Position numbers and translations under genes: made by a program. Of a stretch of 64,000 nt of DNA, positions 1 to 8,703 are shown one piece after another (the stretch's first letter is position 1; each line of letters begins with the position of its first letter). This DNA comes from Candidatus Gastranaerophilales bacterium (lineage in GTDB: Bacteria; Cyanobacteriota; Vampirovibrionia; Gastranaerophilales; Gastranaerophilaceae), in the NCBI GenBank assembly GCA_944322885.1, contig CALUQH010000024.1, positions 37,698-101,697 of the forward strand, read 5' to 3'. A model generated the notes under the pieces. That model was given only the letters and a program-made list of their open reading frames with translations, searched no databases and was not told where the DNA came from.

Positions 1-1068
1 TGGGATAAGTGTGCAAAAATTTACAGAACTTATTCGACTATAGATGAATTGTTTTCGGATAAGGCAAATAACATGCTTGATGATAGAAAACTGGAAGTAT
101 TGAAAGGAGTGGTGGCAGGTAAAAAATATCCTAATAATGACGATAATGACGGCGCAGTTGAGGGCAAAAAAGTAGAAATTCTTGAATACTGGGGAGATAT
201 TGAACTTTCAGACGGCCGGCTTTTGAAAAACTGGTTAATTGTTGTTGCTGCAAGGCGCGAGATTATAAGATTTGAAAGTAATCCTTTTGTGATAAATCCG
301 TTTATCCACGCAAATATTATAGAATCTCCTTACACAAGAAGGGGTATTTCTCCTTTAAGAGTTGCTTTGATATTAAATAATCTCGCATCAACCATTATGA
401 ATAAACAGATTGATGCGCTTGCACTAATGATAAATCCTCCTTATCTTGCGCCTAAAGGGTGTTTTAAGGGCCAGCAGGATGTAAAACCCGGAAAAATTAT
501 AGAATACGATGCGGCATTAATGCCTACAGCACCGACTCCGTTGTCATTTGACAAAGCTATGGTCGGCTGGGATTTCTTAAATTATTTCAAATCAACAATT
601 GAAAGTGCGACGGGAATTTTCAAAAATATGGCGGGAAATATTCAATCGGCACAAAGAACAGCTACGGAACTTAATTATTCTGTTAGCGGTCAGGAAGCCC
701 GATTGAATATGATACTTGACGCTATAAACAGAAAAATTATTGTCCCGATGGTTGAAAAAACCGCAGAAATTATATCTTACTTTAAACTCGGAAGTGAAGT
801 AATCGGAGTAAACGACAGAGGAAAAACAAGTTTTCTTGAAATAACTGATGAAATCAGAAATGCGACTTACATATACAGATACGGCGACAGGAAAGCTACA
901 TTTGAGAGAAAGGCAAGATTAAAAGAACTTTTTGAGGTTGTAAGTTCATTTGCGCAGGTTCCTGAGGTAGAAGAAAAAATAGATTGGCTTGAGTGTTTTA
1001 AATTTGCACTTGAACAGTACGGAATAGAAAACGCAAACAATTTTTTACTTGGTGACGACAAAACATAG
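1..1068 (+). CDS. Phage portal (head-tail connector) protein, 5' end outside window
   Basis: The reading frame is open from base 1, so the gene starts before the window; about 355 C-terminal residues are visible. The segment with NNLASTIMNKQIDALALM, then QSAQRTATELNYSVSG and a long helix (RLNMILDAINRKIIVPMVEK), matches the stem and wing helices of podovirus-type portal proteins, which form the dodecameric DNA channel of the capsid. It lies directly before a large terminase gene, which supports a packaging module. The order portal then terminase is the reverse of most phages. The stop codon sits in a strong hairpin. The family call rests on motif style and on the neighbour. Confidence 0.7.
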   Translation, partial: WDKCAKIYRTYSTIDELFSDKANNMLDDRKLEVLKGVVAGKKYPNNDDNDGAVEGKKVEILEYWGDIELSDGRLLKNWLIVVAARREIIRFESNPFVINPFIHANIIESPYTRRGISPLRVALILNNLASTIMNKQIDALALMINPPYLAPKGCFKGQQDVKPGKIIEYDAALMPTAPTPLSFDKAMVGWDFLNYFKSTIESATGIFKNMAGNIQSAQRTATELNYSVSGQEARLNMILDAINRKIIVPMVEKTAEIISYFKLGSEVIGVNDRGKTSFLEITDEIRNATYIYRYGDRKATFERKARLKELFEVVSSFAQVPEVEEKIDWLECFKFALEQYGIENANNFLLGDDKT

Positions 1069-1090
1069 TGCCGCAAAAGCGGCACTTTTA
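1067..1090 (+). terminator. Hairpin with T-rich tail between portal and terminase
   Basis: AGTGCCGC (1067-1074) pairs perfectly with GCGGCACT (1079-1086) around an AAAA loop and is followed by TTTTA. It overlaps the portal stop codon and looks like an intrinsic terminator, or an RNA processing site, inside the packaging module. Confidence 0.6.
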
Positions 1091-1103
1091 TTTAGATGGC
1101 AAA

Positions 1104-2408
1104 ATGACAGAGAATGTTATGGAATACAAATTATTAAAAGCCCAGAGGGAATTTTTGGAAATTCCCCATGATTACACACTGGATGTTGCTGTTTATCAGG
1201 GAGGTTACGGCTCAGGCAAAACTTTTGCAGGTTCTCTTCTAGGAATTTTGCTTGCATTAAAATTTCCGGGAGTGCGCGGACTTGTCGGTGCACAGACTTA
1301 TACTCTTGTAAGAGATACGACATTACAAACATACTTTGAACATCTGGAAAATTTTGGTTTTGTTGACGGAATAGACTATGAATGGTCGTCAACTTTACAA
1401 AAACTTACTTTTAAAAACGGATCGGAAATCCTTTTCAGGCATTTTGACGAGCCGAATAAATTAAAGTCTTTAAATCTGGGATTTGTAGAGATTGAGGAAA
1501 TGTCTGATATTCCTTACGATACTTTTAAAATGCTTATCGGACGTATGAGACAGAGGGTTAAGAAAGTATGGAAAAATTTTACTTATCGAATTTTCGGACA
1601 TACTAATCCAGAGATGCAAAGAGGCTGGATTTATAAAACTTTTGTTGAAAGTCCGGCTCCGAATTACAGGCTTATTACGGCTCCGACAACCCAGAATATT
1701 TATCTGCCCGAAGGCTTTTGTGATGAATTGAAAAAACTTTATGATGAGCAGTATTACAATATTTTTGTACTTGCACAAAACGGCGAATATAATAACGGGC
1801 TTGTTATAAAGGATTTTACCTCTGAAAATATAAGGGATATAACTTATCAGCCAGATATGGATTTGCATATTTCGTGCGATTTTAATGTTGACCCTATGTG
1901 CTGGGTTTTTGCACATAAAACTGATGATAAGGTTTTTTATTTTGACGAAATAGCTATGGAAAATACCACAACCGCAAAAGCCTGTGATGAATTTTACAGA
2001 CGGTACCCCAATCATAAAGGAAAAGTTATAGTAAACGGCGACGCATCAGGCGATAACAGAAGCTGCACAAGTGAATATACAAATTACGTAATAATTAAGA
2101 AAAAACTTCTGCAATACGGGTATGATGTAGAAATTCAGATAAAAGCATTTAACCCGCCTATAAAAAACAGGATTATGGCATTTAATGCGAAAGTTCGTTC
2201 AGCAGAGGGTGAAGTCTGTCTTTTTGTTGATAAAAAATGTGAAAAACTCCTTTATAACATCTACAACCTGAAATATAAGGAAGGTTCTTCTAAAATAGAC
2301 ATTCCGACCTATCAGCAGATAAAACAGTCCAAAGAACTTAAATTCTTATCTCACCCGATAGATGCCGCTTCATATCTTGTGGATTTTTACTGGCCGATAA
2401 GTTTGTAA
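1104..2408 (+). CDS. Phage terminase large subunit
   Basis: Packaging motor: an ATPase plus an RNase H-like nuclease that cuts and pumps phage DNA into the prohead. The Walker A motif GGYGSGKTF lies about 35 residues in, a Walker B-like FVEIEEMSD follows, and the nuclease half starts near HISCDFNVDP, with VNGDASGD as a second acidic site. Length (about 434 residues) is normal for the Terminase_3/6 type. A GTG at 1068 would lie inside the hairpin at 1067-1086, so the ATG at 1104 is the more likely start. No small terminase, capsid or tail genes follow, so this is one edge of a prophage or a remnant. Confidence 0.85.
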   Translation: MTENVMEYKLLKAQREFLEIPHDYTLDVAVYQGGYGSGKTFAGSLLGILLALKFPGVRGLVGAQTYTLVRDTTLQTYFEHLENFGFVDGIDYEWSSTLQKLTFKNGSEILFRHFDEPNKLKSLNLGFVEIEEMSDIPYDTFKMLIGRMRQRVKKVWKNFTYRIFGHTNPEMQRGWIYKTFVESPAPNYRLITAPTTQNIYLPEGFCDELKKLYDEQYYNIFVLAQNGEYNNGLVIKDFTSENIRDITYQPDMDLHISCDFNVDPMCWVFAHKTDDKVFYFDEIAMENTTTAKACDEFYRRYPNHKGKVIVNGDASGDNRSCTSEYTNYVIIKKKLLQYGYDVEIQIKAFNPPIKNRIMAFNAKVRSAEGEVCLFVDKKCEKLLYNIYNLKYKEGSSKIDIPTYQQIKQSKELKFLSHPIDAASYLVDFYWPISL

Positions 2409-2446
2409 GAGTTTACTTATTTTAAAAACTCAGGAAAAATAATAAG

Positions 2447-2466
2447 CCTTCCCTGATTAGGGAAGG
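2447..2466 (+). terminator. Probable terminator after terminase
   Basis: CCTTCCCT (2447-2454) and AGGGAAGG (2459-2466) form a perfect 8-bp stem with a GATT loop, preceded by an A-rich stretch and followed by TTTGG. It is placed 40 bases after the terminase stop codon. The T tail is short, so efficiency is uncertain. Confidence 0.5.
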
Positions 2467-2541
2467 TTTGGATGGGTATTAATTTGATGCAAAAATTTAT
2501 TAAAGAAGATAGGAAGATAAGAAGGTAACCTATTAAAGTAG

Positions 2542-2657
2542 ACAGAGGGCACGAGGTCAGGATGTCAAGCTAGTATCATTAATAAGTCTTTGAACAATTT
2601 TATCACCCCGTCTATAAATGAAAGTAGCCTGTCTTCCTGACCTCCGTGGGCTTCTGT
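2542..2657. repeat. Long imperfect inverted repeat (possible ncRNA or small mobile element)
   Basis: The left arm, 2542-2576, and the right arm, 2620-2657, are complementary over about 35 bases with a few mismatches; the core is CACG(G)AGGTCAGGA against TCCTGACCTCCGTG. The loop is about 43 bases and AT-rich. No gene lies here. The structure fits a stable RNA stem or the ends of a small non-autonomous element; which one is not decidable from one copy. Confidence 0.5.
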
Positions 2658-2680
2658 TTTCCGACAATCACCCACCCCTG

Positions 2681-2700
2681 CCCTCCCTAGCCAGGGAGGG
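2681..2700. repeat. GC-rich palindrome CCCTCCCT/AGGGAGGG
   Basis: A perfect 8-bp stem with an AGCC loop lies in a C-rich context (cacccacccctg) that stands out in AT-rich DNA. It is 27 bases upstream of the small gene at 2728 and resembles in sequence the hairpin at 2447-2466. I recall similar C-rich palindromes as dispersed repeats in many bacterial genomes, so a REP-like repeat is a fair reading. Confidence 0.4.
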
Positions 2701-2727
2701 ATATATTACAATAAAAAGGAAATAAAA

Positions 2728-2958
2728 ATGGAAAAAATTATAGAATATTCTCCAATAATAATAGTTGTGTTGATGTTTTTTGTTCAACAAAGGCTCTTTG
2801 TAACTCCCGAACAGCTTGAGAAAAAACATAGAGAAATTATCGAGGAAATTGAAGAAAAATTTGTTACAATACACAGTTTTATAGACTTAAAAGATCAATT
2901 TTCCGAAGTCAAAGACAAAATTGATAAAATATATGATTTGCTGATTGATTTAAAATAA
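2728..2958 (+). CDS. Small membrane protein with coiled coil, unknown function
   Basis: 76 residues: a hydrophobic segment at about residues 8-22 (SPIIIVVLMFFVQQRLFV), then a charged helix (EQLEKKHREIIEEIEEKF) and a second amphipathic helix to the end. A ribosome site (aaaagga) lies 8 bases before the ATG. The size and layout recall small phage lysis-accessory proteins, but no specific family is recognised. It could be the last gene of the phage block or a host gene. A short reverse-strand reading frame over the same bases is a shadow. Confidence 0.5.
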   Translation: MEKIIEYSPIIIVVLMFFVQQRLFVTPEQLEKKHREIIEEIEEKFVTIHSFIDLKDQFSEVKDKIDKIYDLLIDLK

Positions 2959-3093
2959 TGTTAATAAATGTAACATTTTTGTTTTTGTTGTTTAAAGTTT
3001 TGACTGTGAAATGCCGTTATAACGAATAACAGACATGTTGTTACTAAGATATCATAAAAATTCAGGCAAAATCATCAGAAAGGATTAAAAAAA

Positions 3094-4788
3094 ATGGGAT
3101 TGGCAGCTTCACAAGCAAGATTTTTGGCCATAACTTCACGGAAGATGAACTGTGAATTTCAGTCCATGCAAATTGCACAGGACAAACTTTCAGTTACCCG
3201 TGACCTGCAATCTGCTGCTACCAAATACCAGAATTCAATGAATGCAACAAAACTTGTCTGGGATACTGATACTGATGAAGTTTATGATTTGTCTTATGAT
3301 TTATTAATGACCCCTTCAGCCTTGAATGATTATAACCCGTATTTGATTACGGATGCACAGGGCAAAATTGTTCTTAGTGATACTATGTTTGCGGCAGCTC
3401 TGGAGGCCGGTATTATTAATGAAAAAGGTGACCCGACCGGTAAGGCAATGTACACACAATCCGGTATTGAAATCGGCGGGGAAAAAGTCACTGCAGGTTC
3501 CCGTGATGCATTTATAGATGCACTTGTCAGCAATGGTGAACTTGCAGCAACAACTGCAGATTCTGTTAAGTCTCATGATTATACCAAATCAGGAATCGGT
3601 GGAGAAATTCTTGACAAAACAATTGCAAACGCCTTGACAATAACAGCTTTAATACAGGAATTATCTGGAACATATGAAGAAGATGATGAGAGTGGTCATA
3701 AAGAAGGTGAATTAAAATACAGCTTTGCAGAGGCATTAGGGATAGATTTAAGTGATTCTAGTACTGCGGATAAAAAAATGGATGATATGTTCTGTTATAC
3801 TACTTCTCCTAATACTTCAGAACAGAATGAGGATGGGGATTATATAATTTCAAATAATGGAACCGCATTAACCAGAGACGAAATAAAAAATCTGTCTATC
3901 GGTGATTTGCTGTCCGGTAAATATTCTATAACAAAAGTAGGCGCAGATGATTTCGATGTAAAAGCTGAGATATTAGAAAAACTTGCTACTGCTCTTGGGT
4001 ATGATGGAGGCGATAAAATTACCGGTATAGGGATAAATGTTGATGACCAATCGGCTAGTGCTCTTAGTTCTGCACTAAGTTTTACAAACCAGCATTATCT
4101 TGATAATGCGGAAACTGTCAGCGGCGGTAGTACAGCCCAGAAAATTGCAAATCTAATTAACAAATCACCTGATTATAACGGTGTTATTCATTCAGATGTC
4201 GGGGAATCTGTAAGTTTAACGAACCTGTTGAAAACATATTTGACTTATTTTGCGATAGCTCTTGACGGAGCTGAAAGTACTTTATTTAGTATTGAAGATA
4301 AAACATCAGAAAGTCAATATGTTACAGATGATTATAATTACTATTTCCTTATAAGCGACAGTGAAGCTGTTACTGAAACGGACTTATTAACTACAGATTT
4401 TTATAACCAGTTGTATAACCAGATATGTACGAACGGTGCCACCACAGATGCAATCAAAAGAGATATGGTGCAAGATCCGGAGTATTTGATGCAGGCCTTG
4501 AAAAACGGTCAGTTATTTATTTCCAGCTTAAATACAGACGGATATTTCTATCAGGGACATTATACATTAAACGGCTACGTTGCCGAGGTTACTGATGAAG
4601 CAGCAATTGCACAGGCTGAAATGGAGTACGAAATTACAAAAACCAAGTTGAATTATAAAGAAGAAACACTTGATTTGAAAATGAAAAATATAGATACTGA
4701 ATTATCGGCGTTAACAACCGAATATGATACGGTTAAAAACCTTATCAGTAAAAACGTCGAAAAAGTATTTACAATGTTTAGTACTTAG
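3094..4788 (+). CDS. Flagellin-like secreted structural protein, unknown function
   Basis: 564 residues without a classical signal peptide. The N-terminus (GLAASQARFLAITSRKMNCE, then QSMQIAQDKLSVTRDL) and the C-terminus (KLNYKEETLDLKMKNIDTEL to NVEKVFTMFST) are both heptad-rich helices. The middle of about 430 residues is rich in D, S, T and G and looks like a variable surface domain. Conserved terminal helices around a variable core is the build of flagellins and hook-associated proteins, but no flagellar gene is in the window. I recall similar GLAASQARFL-type proteins as paralogue families in related gut bacteria. An atg follows an aggatt ribosome site. Function unknown; a self-assembling or secreted filament protein is inference. 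Confidence 0.6.
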   Translation: MGLAASQARFLAITSRKMNCEFQSMQIAQDKLSVTRDLQSAATKYQNSMNATKLVWDTDTDEVYDLSYDLLMTPSALNDYNPYLITDAQGKIVLSDTMFAAALEAGIINEKGDPTGKAMYTQSGIEIGGEKVTAGSRDAFIDALVSNGELAATTADSVKSHDYTKSGIGGEILDKTIANALTITALIQELSGTYEEDDESGHKEGELKYSFAEALGIDLSDSSTADKKMDDMFCYTTSPNTSEQNEDGDYIISNNGTALTRDEIKNLSIGDLLSGKYSITKVGADDFDVKAEILEKLATALGYDGGDKITGIGINVDDQSASALSSALSFTNQHYLDNAETVSGGSTAQKIANLINKSPDYNGVIHSDVGESVSLTNLLKTYLTYFAIALDGAESTLFSIEDKTSESQYVTDDYNYYFLISDSEAVTETDLLTTDFYNQLYNQICTNGATTDAIKRDMVQDPEYLMQALKNGQLFISSLNTDGYFYQGHYTLNGYVAEVTDEAAIAQAEMEYEITKTKLNYKEETLDLKMKNIDTELSALTTEYDTVKNLISKNVEKVFTMFST

Positions 4789-4840
4789 TAAATCTATTAT
4801 GTAAAATATAAATATTTCCTTAAGGGATATCAATTTTTCC

Positions 4841-4868
4841 TTGTCCATGTTAGTATTATAAATATAAT
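4841..4868 (+). promoter_or_regulatory. Sigma-70-type promoter for secA
   Basis: TTGTCC at 4841-4846 and TATAAT at 4863-4868 are separated by 16 bases; a strong ribosome site (gacggagagg) follows before the secA ATG. Confidence 0.6.
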
Positions 4869-4893
4869 ACCAGACGGAGAGGAAAATTTTATA

Positions 4894-7530
4894 ATGATAA
4901 GTTTCTTATTAAAGTTATTAGGCGACCCTAACGAGAAAAAAATTAAAAGTATAATGGGGATAATTGATCATATTAATGCGCTTGAACCTCAGTTTGAAAA
5001 GATGACGGATGAAGAATTACGCGCTAAAACAGATGAGTTTAAAGCTATTCTTGCAAAACGTCCCACATCAAACGATTTTAAAACGGATAGAAAACTTGAA
5101 AAAGAAGCCCTTGATAAAATTTTACCTGAAGCTTTTGCAACTGTCAGAGAAGCAGGTAAACGCGTTTTAAATATGCGTCATTTTGATGTTCAGCTTATAG
5201 GCGGATATTTTTTACATAACGGTCATATCGCAGAGATGAGAACAGGTGAAGGTAAAACCCTTGTTGCGACTTTACCGGCATATTTGAACGCCCTAACCGG
5301 AAAAGGCGTGCATGTTATTACCGTAAATGACTATCTGGCTAAACGTGACAGCGAATGGATGGGTAAGATATATAAATTTTTGGGGCTTACTGTTGGTGTA
5401 ATTCTCTCCGGCGGCCGAACTGCAGATGATTTTGCAGCTAAAAAAGCAGCTTATGACTGTGATATTACTTACGGAACAAATAATGAATTCGGTTTTGACT
5501 ATCTTCGTGATAATATGGCCGCAAGTCTGGATATGCTTGTTCAAAGGCCTTATAACTATGCTATTATCGATGAAGTTGACAGTATTTTAATTGATGAGGC
5601 CAGAACTCCGTTAATTATCAGCGGACGTCTTGAAAAATCCGCCGAAACTTATAAGCTTATGGCAAAAATTGCTCCACAGCTTGAAAAGGTTAAGGATTAC
5701 GAAGTTGATGAAAAAAATAAGAACATCATCTTGACAGAAGACGGTATTGACAGAGCTCAGGAACTTATAGGCGTTAAAGATCTTTTTGATATTAACACAC
5801 AATATGCACACCATCTTTTACAGGCGTTGAAAGCCAAAGAATTGTTTGTCAAAGATACTGACTATGTTGTTAAAAACGGTGAAGTAATGATTGTTGATGA
5901 ATTTACGGGACGTCTTATGGAAGGCAGACGCTGGTCAGACGGACTTCATCAGGCAATCGAAGCAAAAGAAGGGGTTAAAATTCAGGACGAAACCCAAACA
6001 CTTGCAAGTATTACATTCCAGAATTTGTTCAGATTATATCCGAAGTTATCCGGTATGACAGGTACTGCGATGACTGAAGAAGCTGAATTCGGAAAAATTT
6101 ATAACCTTGAAGTTACGACAATTCCGACTAATAAGCCTGATATCAGAATTAATTACCCTGATGTTATTTATAAAACTGAACGTGCAAAATTCAATGCGGT
6201 TATAGAAGATATTATACAAATGCATAAAGTTGGAAGACCTGTTCTTGTCGGTACAATAAGTATTGAAAAATCTGAATATGTGTCGGCACTGTTAAAGCAG
6301 CGAAAAATTCCTCATCATGTTTTGAATGCAAAACACCATGAGAAAGAGGCTTATATTATAGCGCAGGCAGGTCGTGTCGGAGCTGTTACAATCGCAACGA
6401 ATATGGCAGGCCGAGGAACAGATATTCTGTTAGGCGGTAATGCAGAATTTCTTGCAAAAGATATGCTTGACAGCAAGGGGATAACTCCTGACAGCCCTAA
6501 CTACGAAGAAGAAAAAAATAAAGCGCTTGCAGAAGCACGTGCAATAACAGAATCTGAACATGCAAAAGTTGTTGAAGCGGGCGGGTTACACGTTATAGGA
6601 ACAGAGCGCCACGAATCCAGACGTATTGATAATCAGTTGAGGGGCCGTGCGGCACGTCAGGGGGATCCTGGTTCTACAAGATTTTTCCTTTCAATGGAAG
6701 ACAATTTGATGAGAATTTTCGGTGGCGAAAAAATGATGGCGTTGATGGATATGCTCAACGTTGAAGAAAATATGGCTATTGAAAATACGCTTATTACAAA
6801 ACAAATTCAATCAGCACAGAAAAAAGTCGAAACTTATCATTTTGATATAAGAAAATCAGTTCTTGAATATGATGATGTTATGAATATTCAGAGGGAAAAA
6901 TTCTACGCACAGCGCCGTAAAGTTCTTGCCGGAAAAGATCTGTCAGAAGATATTTACTATATGATAGAAAAAGAAATAGACAGACTTTTAAGAAGCTACA
7001 TTGCTCCAGACCTTCATCCCGAAGAATATGTTTACGAAGATTTGCAGACAATGATAAAAGAACTTCATTCAATTATTCCGCAATTGTCAGGAATTCAGGT
7101 TTCTGATGTTCAGAATTTGAGATTTGAACCTATTTACGATAAGTTGAAATCTCTTGCAATAAGTGCATACAGACAACATGAAGAAGAAATTATAAATTTC
7201 TATAATCAGGTTATTTCGCAGTATGATCCAAATGCTGAATTGCAGGAACCATTCAGTGATAACAATGTTGTAAGAAACCTTGAAAAAGATATCCTGCTTC
7301 GTGTTGTTGACAACAAATGGATTGATCACCTTCATAATATTGATATGCTGAGGGATGGTATCGGGCTTCGTGCTTACGGGCAGAAAGATCCGTTGATTGA
7401 GTATAAACGCGAAGCTTATGATTTGTTTAACAAAATGATGTATGAAATTCAGGGCGATACCGTAAAACACCTGTTTAGAACCAAATTTGGTATACAGGTT
7501 ATCGGACCTGATAACGAAGATGTCGCATAA
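4894..7530 (+). CDS. secA: Preprotein translocase ATPase SecA
   Basis: Motor of the Sec pathway: couples ATP hydrolysis to pushing unfolded preproteins through SecYEG at the inner membrane. Visible landmarks are the Walker A region [11 protein letters not shown] near residue 110, [12 protein letters not shown], the [19 protein letters not shown] helicase motif, [20 protein letters not shown], and the [20 protein letters not shown] arginine-finger region. 878 residues is normal. The C-terminal zinc-binding tail for SecB is absent (it ends PDNEDVA), as in many bacteria without SecB. It is followed after 25 bases by ychF, likely co-transcribed. Confidence 0.97.
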   Translation: MISFLLKLLGDPNEKKIKSIMGIIDHINALEPQFEKMTDEELRAKTDEFKAILAKRPTSNDFKTDRKLEKEALDKILPEAFATVREAGKRVLNMRHFDVQLIGGYFLHNGHIAEMRTGEGKTLVATLPAYLNALTGKGVHVITVNDYLAKRDSEWMGKIYKFLGLTVGVILSGGRTADDFAAKKAAYDCDITYGTNNEFGFDYLRDNMAASLDMLVQRPYNYAIIDEVDSILIDEARTPLIISGRLEKSAETYKLMAKIAPQLEKVKDYEVDEKNKNIILTEDGIDRAQELIGVKDLFDINTQYAHHLLQALKAKELFVKDTDYVVKNGEVMIVDEFTGRLMEGRRWSDGLHQAIEAKEGVKIQDETQTLASITFQNLFRLYPKLSGMTGTAMTEEAEFGKIYNLEVTTIPTNKPDIRINYPDVIYKTERAKFNAVIEDIIQMHKVGRPVLVGTISIEKSEYVSALLKQRKIPHHVLNAKHHEKEAYIIAQAGRVGAVTIATNMAGRGTDILLGGNAEFLAKDMLDSKGITPDSPNYEEEKNKALAEARAITESEHAKVVEAGGLHVIGTERHESRRIDNQLRGRAARQGDPGSTRFFLSMEDNLMRIFGGEKMMALMDMLNVEENMAIENTLITKQIQSAQKKVETYHFDIRKSVLEYDDVMNIQREKFYAQRRKVLAGKDLSEDIYYMIEKEIDRLLRSYIAPDLHPEEYVYEDLQTMIKELHSIIPQLSGIQVSDVQNLRFEPIYDKLKSLAISAYRQHEEEIINFYNQVISQYDPNAELQEPFSDNNVVRNLEKDILLRVVDNKWIDHLHNIDMLRDGIGLRAYGQKDPLIEYKREAYDLFNKMMYEIQGDTVKHLFRTKFGIQVIGPDNEDVA

Positions 7531-7555
7531 ATAGGAAGTAAAAGGAAATATAAAT

Positions 7556-8653
7556 ATGCTTAGAACTGGAATTGTAGGACTGCCTAATGTTGGGAAATCA
7601 ACTTTATTTAATGCTTTAACAAGTGCAAAAAATGCGCAGAGTGCTAATTACCCGTTTTGTACTATTGAACCGAATGTCGGGGTTGTTAATGTCCCTGATG
7701 AAAGGCTTGCCGTACTTGCAAAACTTTGCAAAACGGATGTGATTATTCCGACAGCAATCGAATTTGTGGATATCGCGGGTTTGGTGAAAGGCGCAAGCAA
7801 AGGTGAAGGTCTTGGCAACCAATTTTTGCACAATATAAGAGAAGTCGATGCGATTATTCAGGTTGTAAGATGTTTTGATGATCCGAATACTATCCATGTT
7901 GCAGGTAAAGTAAATCCGCTTGATGATATTGAAGTAATTAATACAGAACTTGCTCTGGCAGATCTTGCCTCTGTCGAAAAACGTCAGGCAAGAATTTCCA
8001 AACAGGCAAAAGGCGGCGACAAAGCTGCCGTATTAGAAGACGGTGTTTTAACTAAGTTAACCGATTTGCTTTCCGAAGGTACATTTATTAATGTTAAAGA
8101 TCATTTTAATGAAGATGAAATCCCTGTTGTAAAACAACTTAACCTGATGTCAACAAAACCTGTAATTTATGCAGCGAATGTTTCAGAATACGATTTAAAA
8201 GACGGAAATGCTTATACTCAGCAAGTTAAAGAATATGCTTCAAAACATAATGCAGAAGTAGTCCTGATTTCTGCCAAGATTGAAGAAGAACTTGCAGAAC
8301 TTGGTGCTGACGAAGCCAAAGAGTATTTAAAAGAATTAGGTGTTGAAGACAGCGGTATAGACAGGATGATAAAATCTGTTTATAAACTGTTAAATTTACT
8401 TACGTTTATAACTGCCGGAGAAAAAGAAGTTCATGCTTGGACAGTTCCGGCGGGTGCAAAAGCTCCTCAGGCGGCAGGCGTTATTCATACTGATTTTGAA
8501 AAAGGATTTATCAGAGCTGAAATTACACCTTATGACGATTTTGTAAAATACGGTTCTTACGCTGCCTGCAAAGAAAAAGGTGTTACCCGTCTTGAAGGAA
8601 AAGATTATATTGTTCAGGATGGAGATTTGGTTCATTTCAGATTTGCGGTTTAG
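7556..8653 (+). CDS. ychF: Ribosome-associated GTPase/ATPase YchF (OLA1 family)
   Basis: Obg-type P-loop protein that binds ribosomes and prefers ATP. The P-loop GLPNVGKST lies at residues 8-16, the G3 region is DIAGLVKGASKGEGLGN, and the C-terminus carries a TGS domain ending FRFAV. 365 residues is the usual length. It follows secA closely with its own ribosome site (aaaaggaaa) and ends at a strong terminator. Confidence 0.95.
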   Translation: MLRTGIVGLPNVGKSTLFNALTSAKNAQSANYPFCTIEPNVGVVNVPDERLAVLAKLCKTDVIIPTAIEFVDIAGLVKGASKGEGLGNQFLHNIREVDAIIQVVRCFDDPNTIHVAGKVNPLDDIEVINTELALADLASVEKRQARISKQAKGGDKAAVLEDGVLTKLTDLLSEGTFINVKDHFNEDEIPVVKQLNLMSTKPVIYAANVSEYDLKDGNAYTQQVKEYASKHNAEVVLISAKIEEELAELGADEAKEYLKELGVEDSGIDRMIKSVYKLLNLLTFITAGEKEVHAWTVPAGAKAPQAAGVIHTDFEKGFIRAEITPYDDFVKYGSYAACKEKGVTRLEGKDYIVQDGDLVHFRFAV

Positions 8654-8662
8654 ATATAAAAC

Positions 8663-8692
8663 AACATCCGGTTATTAACCGGATGTTTTATT
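8663..8692 (+). terminator. Intrinsic terminator after ychF
   Basis: Perfect 11-bp stem AACATCCGGTT / AACCGGATGTT with an ATT loop, then TTATTTT. It also lies just beyond the end of the convergent amylase gene and can serve both strands. Confidence 0.85.
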
Positions 8693-8703
8693 TTATGTAG
8701 TTT

